Assembly: GCF_902859875.1 (NCBI RefSeq)
Contig: NZ_CADIKF010000009.1
Span: 82,645 to 146,644 of the forward strand
Length of the DNA stretch: 64,000 nucleotides
Source of the DNA: Paraburkholderia solisilvae
Lineage (GTDB): Bacteria; Pseudomonadota; Gammaproteobacteria; Burkholderiales; Burkholderiaceae
Direction of reading: 5' to 3'
The notes under the pieces were generated by a model. It had not been told where the DNA came from. It made no database searches and was given only the letters and a program-made list of their open reading frames with translations. The position numbers were made by a program, and so were the translations under genes. Positions 9,401 through 17,620 of the stretch are shown piece after piece (within the stretch, counting starts at the first letter, position 1; every line of letters starts with the position of its first letter).

Positions 9401-10528
9401 TTGCGGCGACGCTGGCGCCGCGGGTTTTGCCGTCAGTTGTGCCGGCACGGCCGCCGCGACACGCATCAGACGCACGCCCCCGCGGTGGCCAGACGATAAA
9501 GCCGCCGCGGACCACGCCACAGGGCCGTCCCGATACGCAAATGGCGCATGCGACGCGGAGCGCGCGTACTTCGCATAGACGGCGGCGATATCGATGCCCG
9601 CTTTCGCATTCGCCCGCGCGTGCGCGACGTGCGGATCAGCCGGTTGCGCATCGGCATAGCGCGCCAGCATCTTCGCATAGCGATCGACGATATCCGGCCG
9701 GTCCGCCGCGCGCGCAAGATTGAGCAGCACGATCAGCGTGGCCGGGTCGTCGGCGAGCGCGCCGAGATGCGCGTCCGCCGCGGCCAGCGCATCGTCGAGC
9801 AGATTGCCCGACTGCAGCGTGCGAATGCCCGTGATGAAACAGCGGCGCTGCTCGTCGCGCGTCTGCGCGTCGGCCTGCCGGCGGAACCATGCGTTTGCCG
9901 CCGCGCGATAGTCGCCGACCTGCAGCGCGTAGCGCGTAATCTGCGTGTCCCACTCGTCGCGCCCTTTCGGATCGTGCGCCGACAACTGCGTGTAAAGGTC
10001 CATCGCGAGCCGCGGCAAGCCCGCTGCCGCCGCGCGTTGCGCGAGCCATTCGAGATCGTGCGGCGCCCAGTCGTCGCGTGCCGCCGCGCTCAATTGCTCG
10101 CGCAGGTCGGCGAGCGACGCGGCACGGCGCGGATCGTCCTCGGTCAGGGCGAAGGTGCGCTGTTCGGCGACCGCGAGGCGCAGCATTGTCGCGGCACGCC
10201 GCATGTCCTTCGTATGCAGCGCATCCATGCGCGCGGCGACGCGTTCCGCATCGTCGGCGCGACCGAGATACACGTATTGCGCGCCGAGCAGCGACAGAAA
10301 TTCCTCGTTGTCCGGCTGCACGCGCGACCATGCTTCGAGATACGCGACAGAGAGATCGCTCGGCGCGCCGACCGAGGCGATACGCTCGCGCATCCCGCCG
10401 CGCGGCGACACCGCGTACATCGTCGCGAGCACCACCGCGGCCAGCATCAGCACGAGCCACGTCGAGACGATGCGCGGCCGCTTCGCGCCGGTTCCGGATG
10501 CCGCGTGAGCCGTTCGATCAGCCGCCAC
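6428..10528 (-). CDS. pelB: PelB, TPR-rich periplasmic scaffold and outer-membrane beta-barrel porin
   Basis: 1366 residues, longer than the approximately 1190 known for Pseudomonas PelB. The GTG start (SD GAGG) overlaps the pelA stop by 11 bases. One membrane anchor at residues 22-41 (STWLVLMLAAVVLATMYAV) is followed by many tetratricopeptide repeats, and a C-terminal barrel of about 300 residues ending in an aromatic residue pattern (ARYNWYY). The extra length is partly explained by a Pro/Ala/Gln-rich spacer near residues 365-415 containing repeated SPQPAAPV-like units. Known role: the TPR part binds PelA and the barrel exports Pel. Confidence 0.94.
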   Translation of the reverse strand: MAADRTAHAASGTGAKRPRIVSTWLVLMLAAVVLATMYAVSPRGGMRERIASVGAPSDLSVAYLEAWSRVQPDNEEFLSLLGAQYVYLGRADDAERVAARMDALHTKDMRRAATMLRLAVAEQRTFALTEDDPRRAASLADLREQLSAAARDDWAPHDLEWLAQRAAAAGLPRLAMDLYTQLSAHDPKGRDEWDTQITRYALQVGDYRAAANAWFRRQADAQTRDEQRRCFITGIRTLQSGNLLDDALAAADAHLGALADDPATLIVLLNLARAADRPDIVDRYAKMLARYADAQPADPHVAHARANAKAGIDIAAVYAKYARSASHAPFAYRDGPVAWSAAALSSGHRGGVRLMRVAAAVPAQLTAKPAAPASPQPAAPVSPQPAAEPSTQLAAQPTAQPAAQPAAPASEANPNVADVVFNAFVESGDLASAEKIAAQQVQRDPRSVLWVKRLAQTAEWNRDAPRALKSWLDYAQLSDDPVGWQNVLRIAPMLDDDEAYLTALVHQARATPNDLKLIDNVTATYERLGRPEEGLAFLRSLPRGANADALDQRIGGLAERAGHDDQALAAYRAVQARHPNDANAALRTASVLYRAGDYRASFAALKRARAGASDADQDFWRDYAELARLLQLDDDANDAYRHLLASGAATPEELGEMTYFYDPYPIDAGRVAELRYRRDHTPRALQDAIFYYTDAQAYDRVATLLASLTPDEQRAAEASPGVLAVRAEYARLTDRPLDALADLARAVELPDATSDMRAAYLWTLVDYGSDADLKRVLNRWRGSADRSASLWEPYAAAEMRLNRPVAALEYLRRQAGSLSRDPLWLLTYADAQEMAGHADLAWSIRHKVWLQLQQDAQSLAKLHGAARGALRGRNAQDAETLADLRGRRVALSADYTTADESAALLNDLLSTQAAPADVAYMRRTLLGSAKGVPGEAPASGAQLPQNSRLHDAVAKEVAIAWAVSRESNPLAKRWLAQQYAARLARPADAQLTIALADNDLPQLERLLAQERSRLPIADRIDATIAVDQPDRAQQIAFEGLEGAPEDTALHTRVTETALDWPQSIDATVTSHVEHPLDYIEQTLAASRKIAERYLVGVIGVQNFQHSADITQLVNVPSVDRSLSVYARRQTRDTAFQITGGRRDALDSFYTFALAAETGRNSPLTLGIRAGHNQLADETQTLQVGGMKDNVIGDFTYRVTERITVTGSVEADRFYSQARNYIGSGVLSNGEISYRFHTEYPDYTVRVVGTHGGYGASGGADPLISRLIPAADQPAVAGDFLPDTYTQYGLYFGFGNDLLEQYTHRWRPFLDVGIVHDSNQGWGPDFNVGVAGTVFGGDHLALFFQHQRVSRLGTPVTLMGARYNWYY
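9367..9428. repeat. 24-bp tandem repeat inside pelB encoding a Pro/Ala spacer
   Basis: The block ccgcgggttgcggcgac occurs at a 24-base period (around 9370 and 9394, with a third degenerate copy starting near 9417). Read on the minus strand it encodes SPQPAA-type octapeptides in the spacer between TPR groups of PelB. Such in-frame repeats can change length without breaking the gene. Confidence 0.7.
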
Positions 10529-13451
10529 AGGCCACCTCGACCGGTTGATAGTCGATCGGCAAACCCGCTGCCGGTGCGGTATCGAAGCGCAGCCGGTCGC
10601 CGTCGCGCCGCGCGGCGACCGGACGGCCGGCTACGCTGACGCTGCAACGCTGCGCATTCGCGAGCTCGACAAAAGGCTGATAGTAGCCGCCGAATTCGAA
10701 CGACAGGCGATTCCCGGTGCGCGTAAAGCGGCGCACGAAGCCGTTCGCCTGCGCGATATACGGCACGCCTGCATTCGATGTCGCCGCGGCGGTGCCGGCT
10801 GTCGCATCGAACGTCACGCGCGCGGCGCCGTCCGCGATATGGATATAGGTGCCGTCCGGCCCGGCCGCATAGCCGGTCACGCCGTGTGACGCGCGCAGAT
10901 CCGGCGCATTCGCGCCCGGCCAGCGCAGCTCGCGCACCTCGCCGTTGCCGCGCACGATCCACGTGACGGCCGCCGCGGTCGATGCCGATGCTCCACTTAC
11001 CGCACCTGCAGCGCTTGCGGAGCTTGTCGCCGCATCGGCAGGCGCGCTCGCGCCGCGCACTGCGCGCGCCACCGCGAAGCTGCGCCAGTCGAGCACCTTG
11101 CTGGTGTAGTCGGTAATCTGCACCGGCAGCACCGGCTGCTTGAGCACCGCGGCAAAGATCTGGTCGAGCGCGCGCAGCGACGCGACCTTGGTGCCGCTAT
11201 ACATGTGGTAGTAGATGTCGACCGGCTTGAAACGCAGCGGCCGGTCGGTCATGTCGAACGTCTCGAGCACGCGCGTGAAGCCGTAGAACGGCCCGAGCCA
11301 GTCGTTCGTATAGACGTTCTCGTCCTGGTTCGGCGCATACACCTGGTACGCGCCCGGCCCTTTCGAGACGCCGATCGGCGCAATGTTCGTCCAGCTGTTC
11401 GCGCTCTTCGTAATCACCGTGTCGCCGCCGTTGATGTTGGCCACACCGGCCGCGTACACCTTGCGCACGACGATCGCCGGCGGCTCGCAGTTGCCGGGCC
11501 ATTGCAGCACGACGGTCTTCTTTCCCGGCGGCGCAAGACGCGAATTGATGTAGTCGATCGAGCCGGTAATCTCCCGGTCAATATTGAATTTGTAGTTCGG
11601 GATATTCAGCGAAAACGCGGTGTCGCCGCCGCCGCGGTCGATGCGCTCGCCGGTCTGTGCGTCGACGTTCTCCCATTCGAACGGATGCGAGTACGTATGC
11701 GTACCGATCGCGACGTAGGGCAGCGCGAACATCTTGCGCGCGATCTCTTCGAGGCGCGGCGAGATCTTCGGATACAGGCCTTGCGGACCGACCTCGCCCT
11801 CGATCACCGAGAGCGTCATCGGCACCTTGTAGCGCGTGAAAATCTGCTCGTACAGCGCTTCGCCGGAATAATCGGCGCCGGGAAACTCGGCGCGCGACGC
11901 GAAGCCGTCGCCGTCGACATGCGTCATGAAAAGACGCCGGCCGTTCTCGGTCGTCACGCTCGGCAACGGCATCGGCTGCAGGCGCAGCGCGGCTGCGAAA
12001 AATCGGATCGGCTGGATCGCCCAGCGCTCCTGGCCGATGCCGTTCAGCGAGACGACCGTGTACGGGCTCATTGCATAGCCGCCCCACGGCGTGATCGCGA
12101 CCGGATCGAGCGTGGCCTCCCCCGACTTCACGCGCAACAGCGACTGGCTCGCCGCCCCCACGCGCACGCCGGTCAGATCGCGCGGCCCGAGCCGGGGTTC
12201 GGTCTCGAAGCCGATCATCGGGTCGCGCGACACGACGCTGACCGCGTCGGTAAACGGCCCCGCGACCGGCTGCAGATCGAGCGCCGGACCTTCGTCCTCG
12301 GCCGCGTCGAAACCGAACTGGCCGATGAACGCGACCGGCACGTGCGCGGCGATCCGCGCATCGACCCAGCGGCGCCATGCGGCGGTGTCTCGCGGCTCAT
12401 CGCCTTCGATCCATACGACGACACCCGCGTAGCGATCCGGCGTCACGTCGTCGGGCAGCGGATCGTTCATGTCCGCGTACTGGACGTCGTAGCCGAGATA
12501 GTTGAGCGGCGTCGCGGCGGCGCGCACACCGGGCGTTTCGTCGAGCGGCAGATCGGGGGCGCGGTCCTGCACGATCAGGATGCGGCGCGGCATGACCTCG
12601 ATCGCGCCGATGCCGACCACGTTATGCGCGGCGTTCGTCACATACGGCGTGACGCCGCTCGCGACGACCTGCGCCGCAGTGGCGCGCGCGCATGCGCGAT
12701 CGTCACCTGGGCACAGTTCAATCGACACCACGGGCACGCCGGTGCGCTGCGTGAACGCATGGGCGGCGTCGCTGCGTGCGGCGCGCTCGGCCGGCGTGAC
12801 ATCGAGTGTGCGCGTGCCGCCGGGCGCCGCCCCGCGCACGAGCGACGGCCCGAGCACCGCGTACAGCGCCGTCGCGTGCGGCAGCGCGGCCTGCAATGCG
12901 TCGTCGCCGCCGGCGATCAGGCGCGCGTCGGGATGAGCCGCGCGAATCGCATCGATCGCGGCGATCGCCGCGGGCGTGTCGAGCAGGAAGCCGCGATAGC
13001 CGCGCTGCCACAGCGGCTCGATCTGCTGCGCGACGAACGATGCCGCGTCGCCGTTCGCGGCGGGTGCGCGCGCCATCCAGACTGTATGCGCGAGCGGATG
13101 GGCGGCCGGATCGAAAGCGTTCGCTGGGTCCATCACGACCGCGTCGAACGCCTGTAACAGGTCGACCGGAGGATGGGCGCCGTCGAAGAATGCGATGTTG
13201 GCCTGCGTCTGTCGCGCAGCCGCAGCAGCCTCGTGCGCATCCGCGGCGTGAGCCTGCGCAGGCACGCACGAGATCGCGCCTGCGGCGACCACGGCGCGCG
13301 CGAGCATCGACCCGGCCGACAGCGCCGCGCGCCGCAGCCGCGATACCGAAGAAACCCAGCGCCCGCCCGACGATCGAGGCGTCGCCCCCCCTCCCTGAAT
13401 CTCCGTTGCCATGATGGCTATCCGTTCGCTTATTGCTTTTAACCGGTCCAT
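10518..13451 (-). CDS. pelA: PelA, periplasmic Pel deacetylase and glycoside hydrolase
   Basis: 977 residues (family about 950). A signal peptide covers roughly residues 30-70 (ending PAQAHAAD). The N-terminal part is the PelA hydrolase domain (QANIAFFDGAHPPVDLLQAF, GYRGFLLDTP). A central domain (LIVQDRAP..., NYLGYDVQYADMNDPLP) precedes the deacetylase domain, which shows the metal and catalytic motifs MTHVDGDGF (paired Asp) and GTHTYSHPFEW (His-x3-His). Known role: partial deacetylation of Pel, which gives it positive charge, and trimming of the polymer. First gene of the operon; ATG at 13412 is a possible alternative start, both having weak ribosome sites. Confidence 0.95.
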   Translation of the reverse strand: MDRLKAISERIAIMATEIQGGGATPRSSGGRWVSSVSRLRRAALSAGSMLARAVVAAGAISCVPAQAHAADAHEAAAAARQTQANIAFFDGAHPPVDLLQAFDAVVMDPANAFDPAAHPLAHTVWMARAPAANGDAASFVAQQIEPLWQRGYRGFLLDTPAAIAAIDAIRAAHPDARLIAGGDDALQAALPHATALYAVLGPSLVRGAAPGGTRTLDVTPAERAARSDAAHAFTQRTGVPVVSIELCPGDDRACARATAAQVVASGVTPYVTNAAHNVVGIGAIEVMPRRILIVQDRAPDLPLDETPGVRAAATPLNYLGYDVQYADMNDPLPDDVTPDRYAGVVVWIEGDEPRDTAAWRRWVDARIAAHVPVAFIGQFGFDAAEDEGPALDLQPVAGPFTDAVSVVSRDPMIGFETEPRLGPRDLTGVRVGAASQSLLRVKSGEATLDPVAITPWGGYAMSPYTVVSLNGIGQERWAIQPIRFFAAALRLQPMPLPSVTTENGRRLFMTHVDGDGFASRAEFPGADYSGEALYEQIFTRYKVPMTLSVIEGEVGPQGLYPKISPRLEEIARKMFALPYVAIGTHTYSHPFEWENVDAQTGERIDRGGGDTAFSLNIPNYKFNIDREITGSIDYINSRLAPPGKKTVVLQWPGNCEPPAIVVRKVYAAGVANINGGDTVITKSANSWTNIAPIGVSKGPGAYQVYAPNQDENVYTNDWLGPFYGFTRVLETFDMTDRPLRFKPVDIYYHMYSGTKVASLRALDQIFAAVLKQPVLPVQITDYTSKVLDWRSFAVARAVRGASAPADAATSSASAAGAVSGASASTAAAVTWIVRGNGEVRELRWPGANAPDLRASHGVTGYAAGPDGTYIHIADGAARVTFDATAGTAAATSNAGVPYIAQANGFVRRFTRTGNRLSFEFGGYYQPFVELANAQRCSVSVAGRPVAARRDGDRLRFDTAPAAGLPIDYQPVEVACGG

Positions 13452-13935
13452 CGAATTACCTGCTTATCGACGGTTTATGCGACTTCCTGAATCAGATTCC
13501 ACCGCACCGGTTTTTTCTTTGCGATGCATGCATTTTCGCATCGAACCGCACACCAGCAACGAACGGACTTCACGAAGCGCTATTCCTTGAATCGGCGCGA
13601 ATTTTAGCGCGTTCCGGCGTAAAGAAAAGACCTTTCACGAAAATAAAGCACCCCGAAGTGCTGAAATGAAACATGCCAATTCTCTTTAGCCCTTATCGAT
13701 AAAGACGCGCAAACGTTAAACCTGATTTGCATAAAAAGATTTAGCCGCGCATAGCGACTTTCTTACCGGTAATATTTCCACCAGGAAAATCAGAAGAATC
13801 GCGATTGCATTCAGCCGCGTCGATGGGCACAGCAGTTGCTTCGCAGGAGGCGGCAGCGTCCCGCGCGAACCGAGGCGACGGTTGCCGCCACCCCTTTCAT
13901 TCACTCATTCGAACTACGCTCGACCGGAGAACGCC
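13452..13935. promoter_or_regulatory. 484-bp AT-rich intergenic region, probable pel promoter
   Basis: No convincing gene is seen here. The region is markedly richer in A+T than its neighbours and lies between the leftward pelA and the rightward DUF1328 gene, so it should hold both promoters. A specific c-di-GMP-dependent activator site could not be identified by eye. Confidence 0.4.
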
Positions 13936-14097
13936 ATGCTTCGATACGCTGCCATCTTCTTTGTGATCGCCATCATCGCGGCCGTGTTCGGCTTTGGCGG
14001 CATAGCGGCCGGCGCGGCCGAGATCGCGAAGGTGCTGTTCTTCATCTTTATCGTGATCTTCCTCGTGACGCTGCTGATGGGCGTCGTGCGACGCTGA
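13936..14097 (+). CDS. DUF1328 (YtjA-type) small membrane protein
   Basis: 53 residues, the normal size for this family. The sequence [22 protein letters not shown] followed by a second hydrophobic helix ([18 protein letters not shown]) is the standard two-helix DUF1328 pattern. The ATG at 13936 has GGAGA six bases upstream; the frame is open further upstream but without a ribosome site. Function in bacteria is not established. It is a stand-alone gene, divergent from pelA. Confidence 0.9.
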   Translation: MLRYAAIFFVIAIIAAVFGFGGIAAGAAEIAKVLFFIFIVIFLVTLLMGVVRR

Positions 14098-14274
14098 CGC
14101 ACCGGCGCGCGCGCACGATCCGGCGCGTCGCGCCGCAGCCATTGCAAGGGTTGCGAATGCAATTGAAATAGTTGCGCTGTGCGTCGGCCCGCTGCGATCG
14201 CGCATCGACAGCGCGCACAGCGGAGATGCCGCGCGAGCAGCGCGGCTGCGCTTCATCGCGTGAAGCGTGCGGCG

Positions 14275-14478
14275 TCAGCTTCGCGCGCGTGCTTCGAGCG
14301 CGAGCAATGCCTCGTTAAGCTTCTGGACGCGGCTGCGTTGCGATGGCACGGACGCGGCGGAGGTTACGCTATCCACACGCTTGCGCCAGTATGAAAGCGG
14401 AATTCGATCATTCGCGGAGATATGGGTAAGCACCTGTTCGAGGTGCTGGATATCCGTTTCCAGCTGATAGTGATTCAT
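14275..14478 (-). CDS. Small conserved-looking hypothetical protein
   Basis: 67 residues from the ATG at 14478, which follows GGGGAAGGCC; seven more residues are possible upstream. The protein is helical and polar (MNHYQLETDIQHLEQVL..., ending LNEALLALEARARS) with no membrane segment and no motif I recognise. It looks like the short orphan proteins common in Burkholderia genomes, perhaps a DNA- or protein-binding helical bundle. The flanking stretches 14098-14274 and 14479-14731 hold nothing else I can support. Confidence 0.6.
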   Translation of the reverse strand: MNHYQLETDIQHLEQVLTHISANDRIPLSYWRKRVDSVTSAASVPSQRSRVQKLNEALLALEARARS

Positions 14479-14731
14479 GGCCTTCCCCGTGACGGCCAAG
14501 CGTTTTTGACAGCTATTCGATCGCTAGGGCGTCCGACAAGCTTTGTTATATGAAGCGGAATGAACAGGCAGAAACACCTGGCTGCCCTCGGACCGACAAT
14601 ATGACATCGGCACAAAAGATCCGGCAAGCGGCTCGCACGGTATGCGAGGAATCCTCATAACTTGTCGTTCTACGCAAGCGGCGGATGTGAGTCGTGCACA
14701 CATCGCATAACCGTTGCCGACCCTCACGACA

Positions 14732-15376
14732 TCAGCTGTCCGCAATCGCGCCGGCAGGCAGATCGTGGCTGACGAAACCAAGAATGAGCCGCACCATTTC
14801 GTCTTCAAACGTACGCGTGCCGAGATACTCGGGCCGCTCGAGCGCGGTTGCGAGCAGCACGCCGGAAATCGCGCGGAACAGCACGAAGCGCGCTTCATGA
14901 GCGGCAATCCGCCGGCCAAGTTCAGGGCTTTCATGATGCAGCGTGTCAGAGATCAGCTTGAAATAGCGCTGCATGCCCTCGCCGATTGGCGAGTCGGGCG
15001 CGGCATCGCTCCATTGCGCACGGAGGATGCCGTAGAGGCGCGGCCGGTCGGCGATAAATGCGGCGACCGCGCGGATCATCCGGCGCGTGTTGATACCCAT
15101 GCCGGACGGCGCGGGATCCGCGAGCGCATTCGTCATCAGTTCAGTGAGCCGCTCCAGCTCCCGTAACGCGAGCGCCTCGATCAAACCTTCCTTGTTCGGA
15201 AAGTACTGGTATAGCGCGCCGATGCTGAAGCCCGCGGTGTCGGCGACACGTTGGGTGGTGAGGCCTGATTTGCCATGTACTTCGAGTGTGCGCGCGGCGG
15301 CTTCGAGAATGCTGTCGAGTGCGAATGACGCCCTGGCCTGCTTCGGCCGTCGGCGTTCCGAAGACGAGTTGGACAA
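14732..15376 (-). CDS. TetR/AcrR-family transcriptional regulator
   Basis: 214 residues. The DNA-binding helix-turn-helix is at residues 20-65 (ILEAAARTLEVHG, TTQRVADTAGFSIGALYQYF), the typical TetR pattern with the YxYF signature. The C-terminal ligand domain is not diagnostic. The start is TTG with GGAGG four bases upstream; no ATG lies nearby. No neighbouring transporter or enzyme shares its orientation, so the regulated gene is not evident from context. Confidence 0.88.
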   Translation of the reverse strand: MSNSSSERRRPKQARASFALDSILEAAARTLEVHGKSGLTTQRVADTAGFSIGALYQYFPNKEGLIEALALRELERLTELMTNALADPAPSGMGINTRRMIRAVAAFIADRPRLYGILRAQWSDAAPDSPIGEGMQRYFKLISDTLHHESPELGRRIAAHEARFVLFRAISGVLLATALERPEYLGTRTFEDEMVRLILGFVSHDLPAGAIADS

Positions 15377-15898
15377 AGGGCCTCCGTGTGAAGGGACACG
15401 GCTATCTTAGTTGAGTTGGCAACGAGTTTCAGCAAGCGCTGTGTAATATCCGCAACGCATGTGGAGCGTGTTTTCCATCATCGTTCGGCGAGCTTCGCCG
15501 CCGTAACGACGCGTTGCAGTCGCTCGATGACGGAACGTCGTTACGCAACAACCGTGACGTGAAGATGACAGTGGGCGATTCAATACAAGCAATACGCTAC
15601 GCCGACTTTCCGCTCATGATGCCGCGCAAAAAAAGACAGCTGCGTAATCGCCGCGCGCATACGCTCAGATACGCGCGGCGGATCGCTTCGGTAAGCGCAT
15701 TGTCGGCGCCCATTCGTTGTCCCGTCGTAAGCCTGTGCTTCGCGTGCCGAAGACTGCGAAGCCCGCGCGCGGGGAACGAACGCTAATCAGCGAACTGGGT
15801 GCGGCACCCTATGCTGATTGCCTTATAACGTTTTGTTTTGGACTTGCAGCTTTCCGCGAACCTGAGTAATAATCAAATCTCGATCCTCAGGGGGTTTC
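15377..15898. promoter_or_regulatory. 522-bp intergenic region between divergent TetR genes
   Basis: The two TetR genes point away from each other, so both promoters should lie here. I see no convincing coding sequence; the short open frames within it lack ribosome sites and protein-like composition. The last 60 bases before the right-hand gene are AT-rich. Confidence 0.4.
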
Positions 15899-16606
15899 GT
15901 GGTTCTATCGCCTAAATTCACCAGCCCCAAATTGGCTGCGAAGATTCTTGGCGCTCGTTCGGAACAACGCGTAGTTGACATACTGAATACGGCTCAAGTC
16001 GTATTCGGTGAACACGGTTTCGATCGCGGCACGACCGCCGAAATCGCGCGCCGGCTGAAGATCTCCGAGGCAACGATCTTCACGTACTTCGGCAGTAAGC
16101 GCGAGCTTTGCCAGGAGTTGCTGTATACGTGGTACACCACGATCACCGCGCAAATGGAAGAGAACTTTCCTCGCACCGAAGGCTTGCGCAGCAAGATCGA
16201 ATACGTGGTCACGCGACACCTGAACTACCTGCTGCAGGACACCAAGGGCTTTTGCGCACTGATCCTCAGCGAGGGGCGCACGATGCACGGCGAGTTCGCC
16301 GAAGATCTCGCCGAATTGAAGCGCCGCTACCTGGCGAGCTTCATGGTCGCGTTGAACGACGCACAGGTGGCCGGCGAACTCGATCCGGACGTCCGGCTGT
16401 CGCTCGTTCGCGACATGCTGTTCGGCATGGTGGAGCACATCCTGTGGCGCAACCTCGAAGGCAATCGCGGGCCGGACATTCCCGCCATCGCAGCCGAAGT
16501 CACCCGGCTCATCATGAAGGCGATCGCGCCCAACGGGGACGAATTGCGGCGCCTCCAGCAATTCCGCAACGAAGTCGCCGCATCGATCAAACGCATCGAT
16601 CAATAG
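15899..16606 (+). CDS. TetR-family transcriptional regulator
   Basis: 235 residues with a GTG start preceded by CAGGGGG. The helix-turn-helix is clear at about residues 25-70 (VVDILNTAQVVFGEHGFDRG, TTAEIARRLKISEATIFTYF, GSKRELC). The C-terminal half (HLNYLLQDTKGFCALILSEGR) resembles regulators with a TetR_C ligand pocket for hydrophobic compounds. No obvious target operon is adjacent; autoregulation or control of a distant gene is likely. The 325 bases that follow (16607-16931) contain only low-complexity GC-rich sequence with short imperfect repeats of gacccgtggcg. Confidence 0.88.
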   Translation: MVLSPKFTSPKLAAKILGARSEQRVVDILNTAQVVFGEHGFDRGTTAEIARRLKISEATIFTYFGSKRELCQELLYTWYTTITAQMEENFPRTEGLRSKIEYVVTRHLNYLLQDTKGFCALILSEGRTMHGEFAEDLAELKRRYLASFMVALNDAQVAGELDPDVRLSLVRDMLFGMVEHILWRNLEGNRGPDIPAIAAEVTRLIMKAIAPNGDELRRLQQFRNEVAASIKRIDQ

Positions 16607-16931
16607 CGCGCCACGCCGCTGTGGCGTGCGACGTCAATTCGCGTGTCCGCGTGTGAGCGGCAATATGGAATGCGCATGCCGGGCGATGCGCGTAAGCAAA
16701 TAAAAAGAATGAGCGCGACTCAGGCGGACGCCTCATCAACCGCACGGCGCATTCGCGCAAGCAAGGCAATGCGCGAAAGAAAGCGTCAAATGCGGTGAAG
16801 ACCCGTGGCGATGAAAAACCGCGCGGTAAAGACCCGTGGCGGCGAAGACCCCCGGCGGCAACGACCCGCGGCCGCGCAAGCAGATGGGCCGCCCGCACGC
16901 GAGGCGTGCGGTGCGGCGCACCCAACGACCC

Positions 16932-17426
16932 TTACACGCACGGGCTGGGGCCGCGTTCGAGATAAGTCGTCAACGCAATGTAACTGCGCGTTCCAGCAAA
17001 GCCTTCGATGGAATGAATTCGCTCAAGTAGACGTTCGAGACTTTGCGTGTCGCGCGTGCGTACTTTCAGGAGCATTGCGCTTTCGCCGGTGACCGTATGA
17101 ATTTCTTCGATATCCGGCAGCTCTTCGAGTTGAAGCAGTTGGCGGGTCACCATCCAGCTGGTGGTATCGACGTGCACGAAAGCAAGCAGCGGCCGTCCAA
17201 GTTTTGCGGCATCCATCGTGACCACGGTGGCCTTGACGACGCCGTCCTGGCGCAGGCGCTTCGCCCGTTCATGTACCGCGGGCGCGGACAGATGCAGACG
17301 TTTGCCGAGTTCGGCGTACGTGAGGCGTGCGTCTTCCGATAACAACGCCAATAGTTTGCGGTCGGTAGCGTCCAGTGTCGTTCCCGCACACGATTTTTTG
17401 CGATCCTTATCGGTCCCAGAAGTCAT
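16932..17426 (-). CDS. Lrp/AsnC-family transcriptional regulator
   Basis: 164 residues, normal for the family. The N-terminal winged helix-turn-helix is seen as LDATDRKLLALLSEDARLTY and AELGKRLHLSAPAVHERAKR, with DGVVKATVVTMD after it, and the C-terminal RAM ligand domain carries LEELPDIEEIHTVTGES and a final TRSYIAL. The ATG has GAGG nearby. The family senses amino acids or similar small molecules. It has no enzyme partner in the same operon; the acyl-CoA synthetase upstream of it on the same strand is separated by about 195 bases. Confidence 0.9.
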   Translation of the reverse strand: MTSGTDKDRKKSCAGTTLDATDRKLLALLSEDARLTYAELGKRLHLSAPAVHERAKRLRQDGVVKATVVTMDAAKLGRPLLAFVHVDTTSWMVTRQLLQLEELPDIEEIHTVTGESAMLLKVRTRDTQSLERLLERIHSIEGFAGTRSYIALTTYLERGPSPCV

Positions 17427-17456
17427 CTAGCCTCACCCGAACAAATCAGAGGCTGG

Positions 17457-17558
17457 TTGAGCTTTAGTCAAGTTAAAAATGCAAACATCTACATCTTTTT
17501 AATGAACTCCGCCCAACAAGCCGAATTTACCAGCTGCGCGGGGTTGAGTATAGCTCAA
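17457..17558. promoter_or_regulatory. Two TTGA-N7-TCAA repeats upstream of the Lrp-type gene
   Basis: The dyad TTGA-N7-TCAA occurs twice, at 17457-17471 and 17544-17558, with centres 87 bases apart (about eight helical turns), within the AT-rich region in front of the regulator gene. Lrp-family octamers typically bind several phased dyads and often control their own gene, so these are candidate operators. Binding is inference. Confidence 0.45.
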
Positions 17559-17620
17559 GTGAAAAAATGATGCCCACAATATGTCGACACTTTGTATGGC
17601 TTCAATCAAGTATCCGCACT

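Noticed and set aside
6494..9499. Two long plus-strand frames (about 490 and 500 codons)
   Set aside because: Both are antisense to pelB and have shadow-type composition.
11205..13157. 650-codon plus-strand open frame
   Set aside because: Antisense to pelA; no recognised domain and no ribosome site.
13433..13904. Short frames in the pelA upstream region
   Set aside because: Low protein character and no ribosome sites; region better explained as promoter DNA.
15514..15786. 90-codon plus-strand frame between TetR genes
   Set aside because: Basic, low-complexity product and no start signal.
16799..16880. Short imperfect gacccgtggcg repeats
   Set aside because: Only two or three irregular copies; no array structure or link to a gene.
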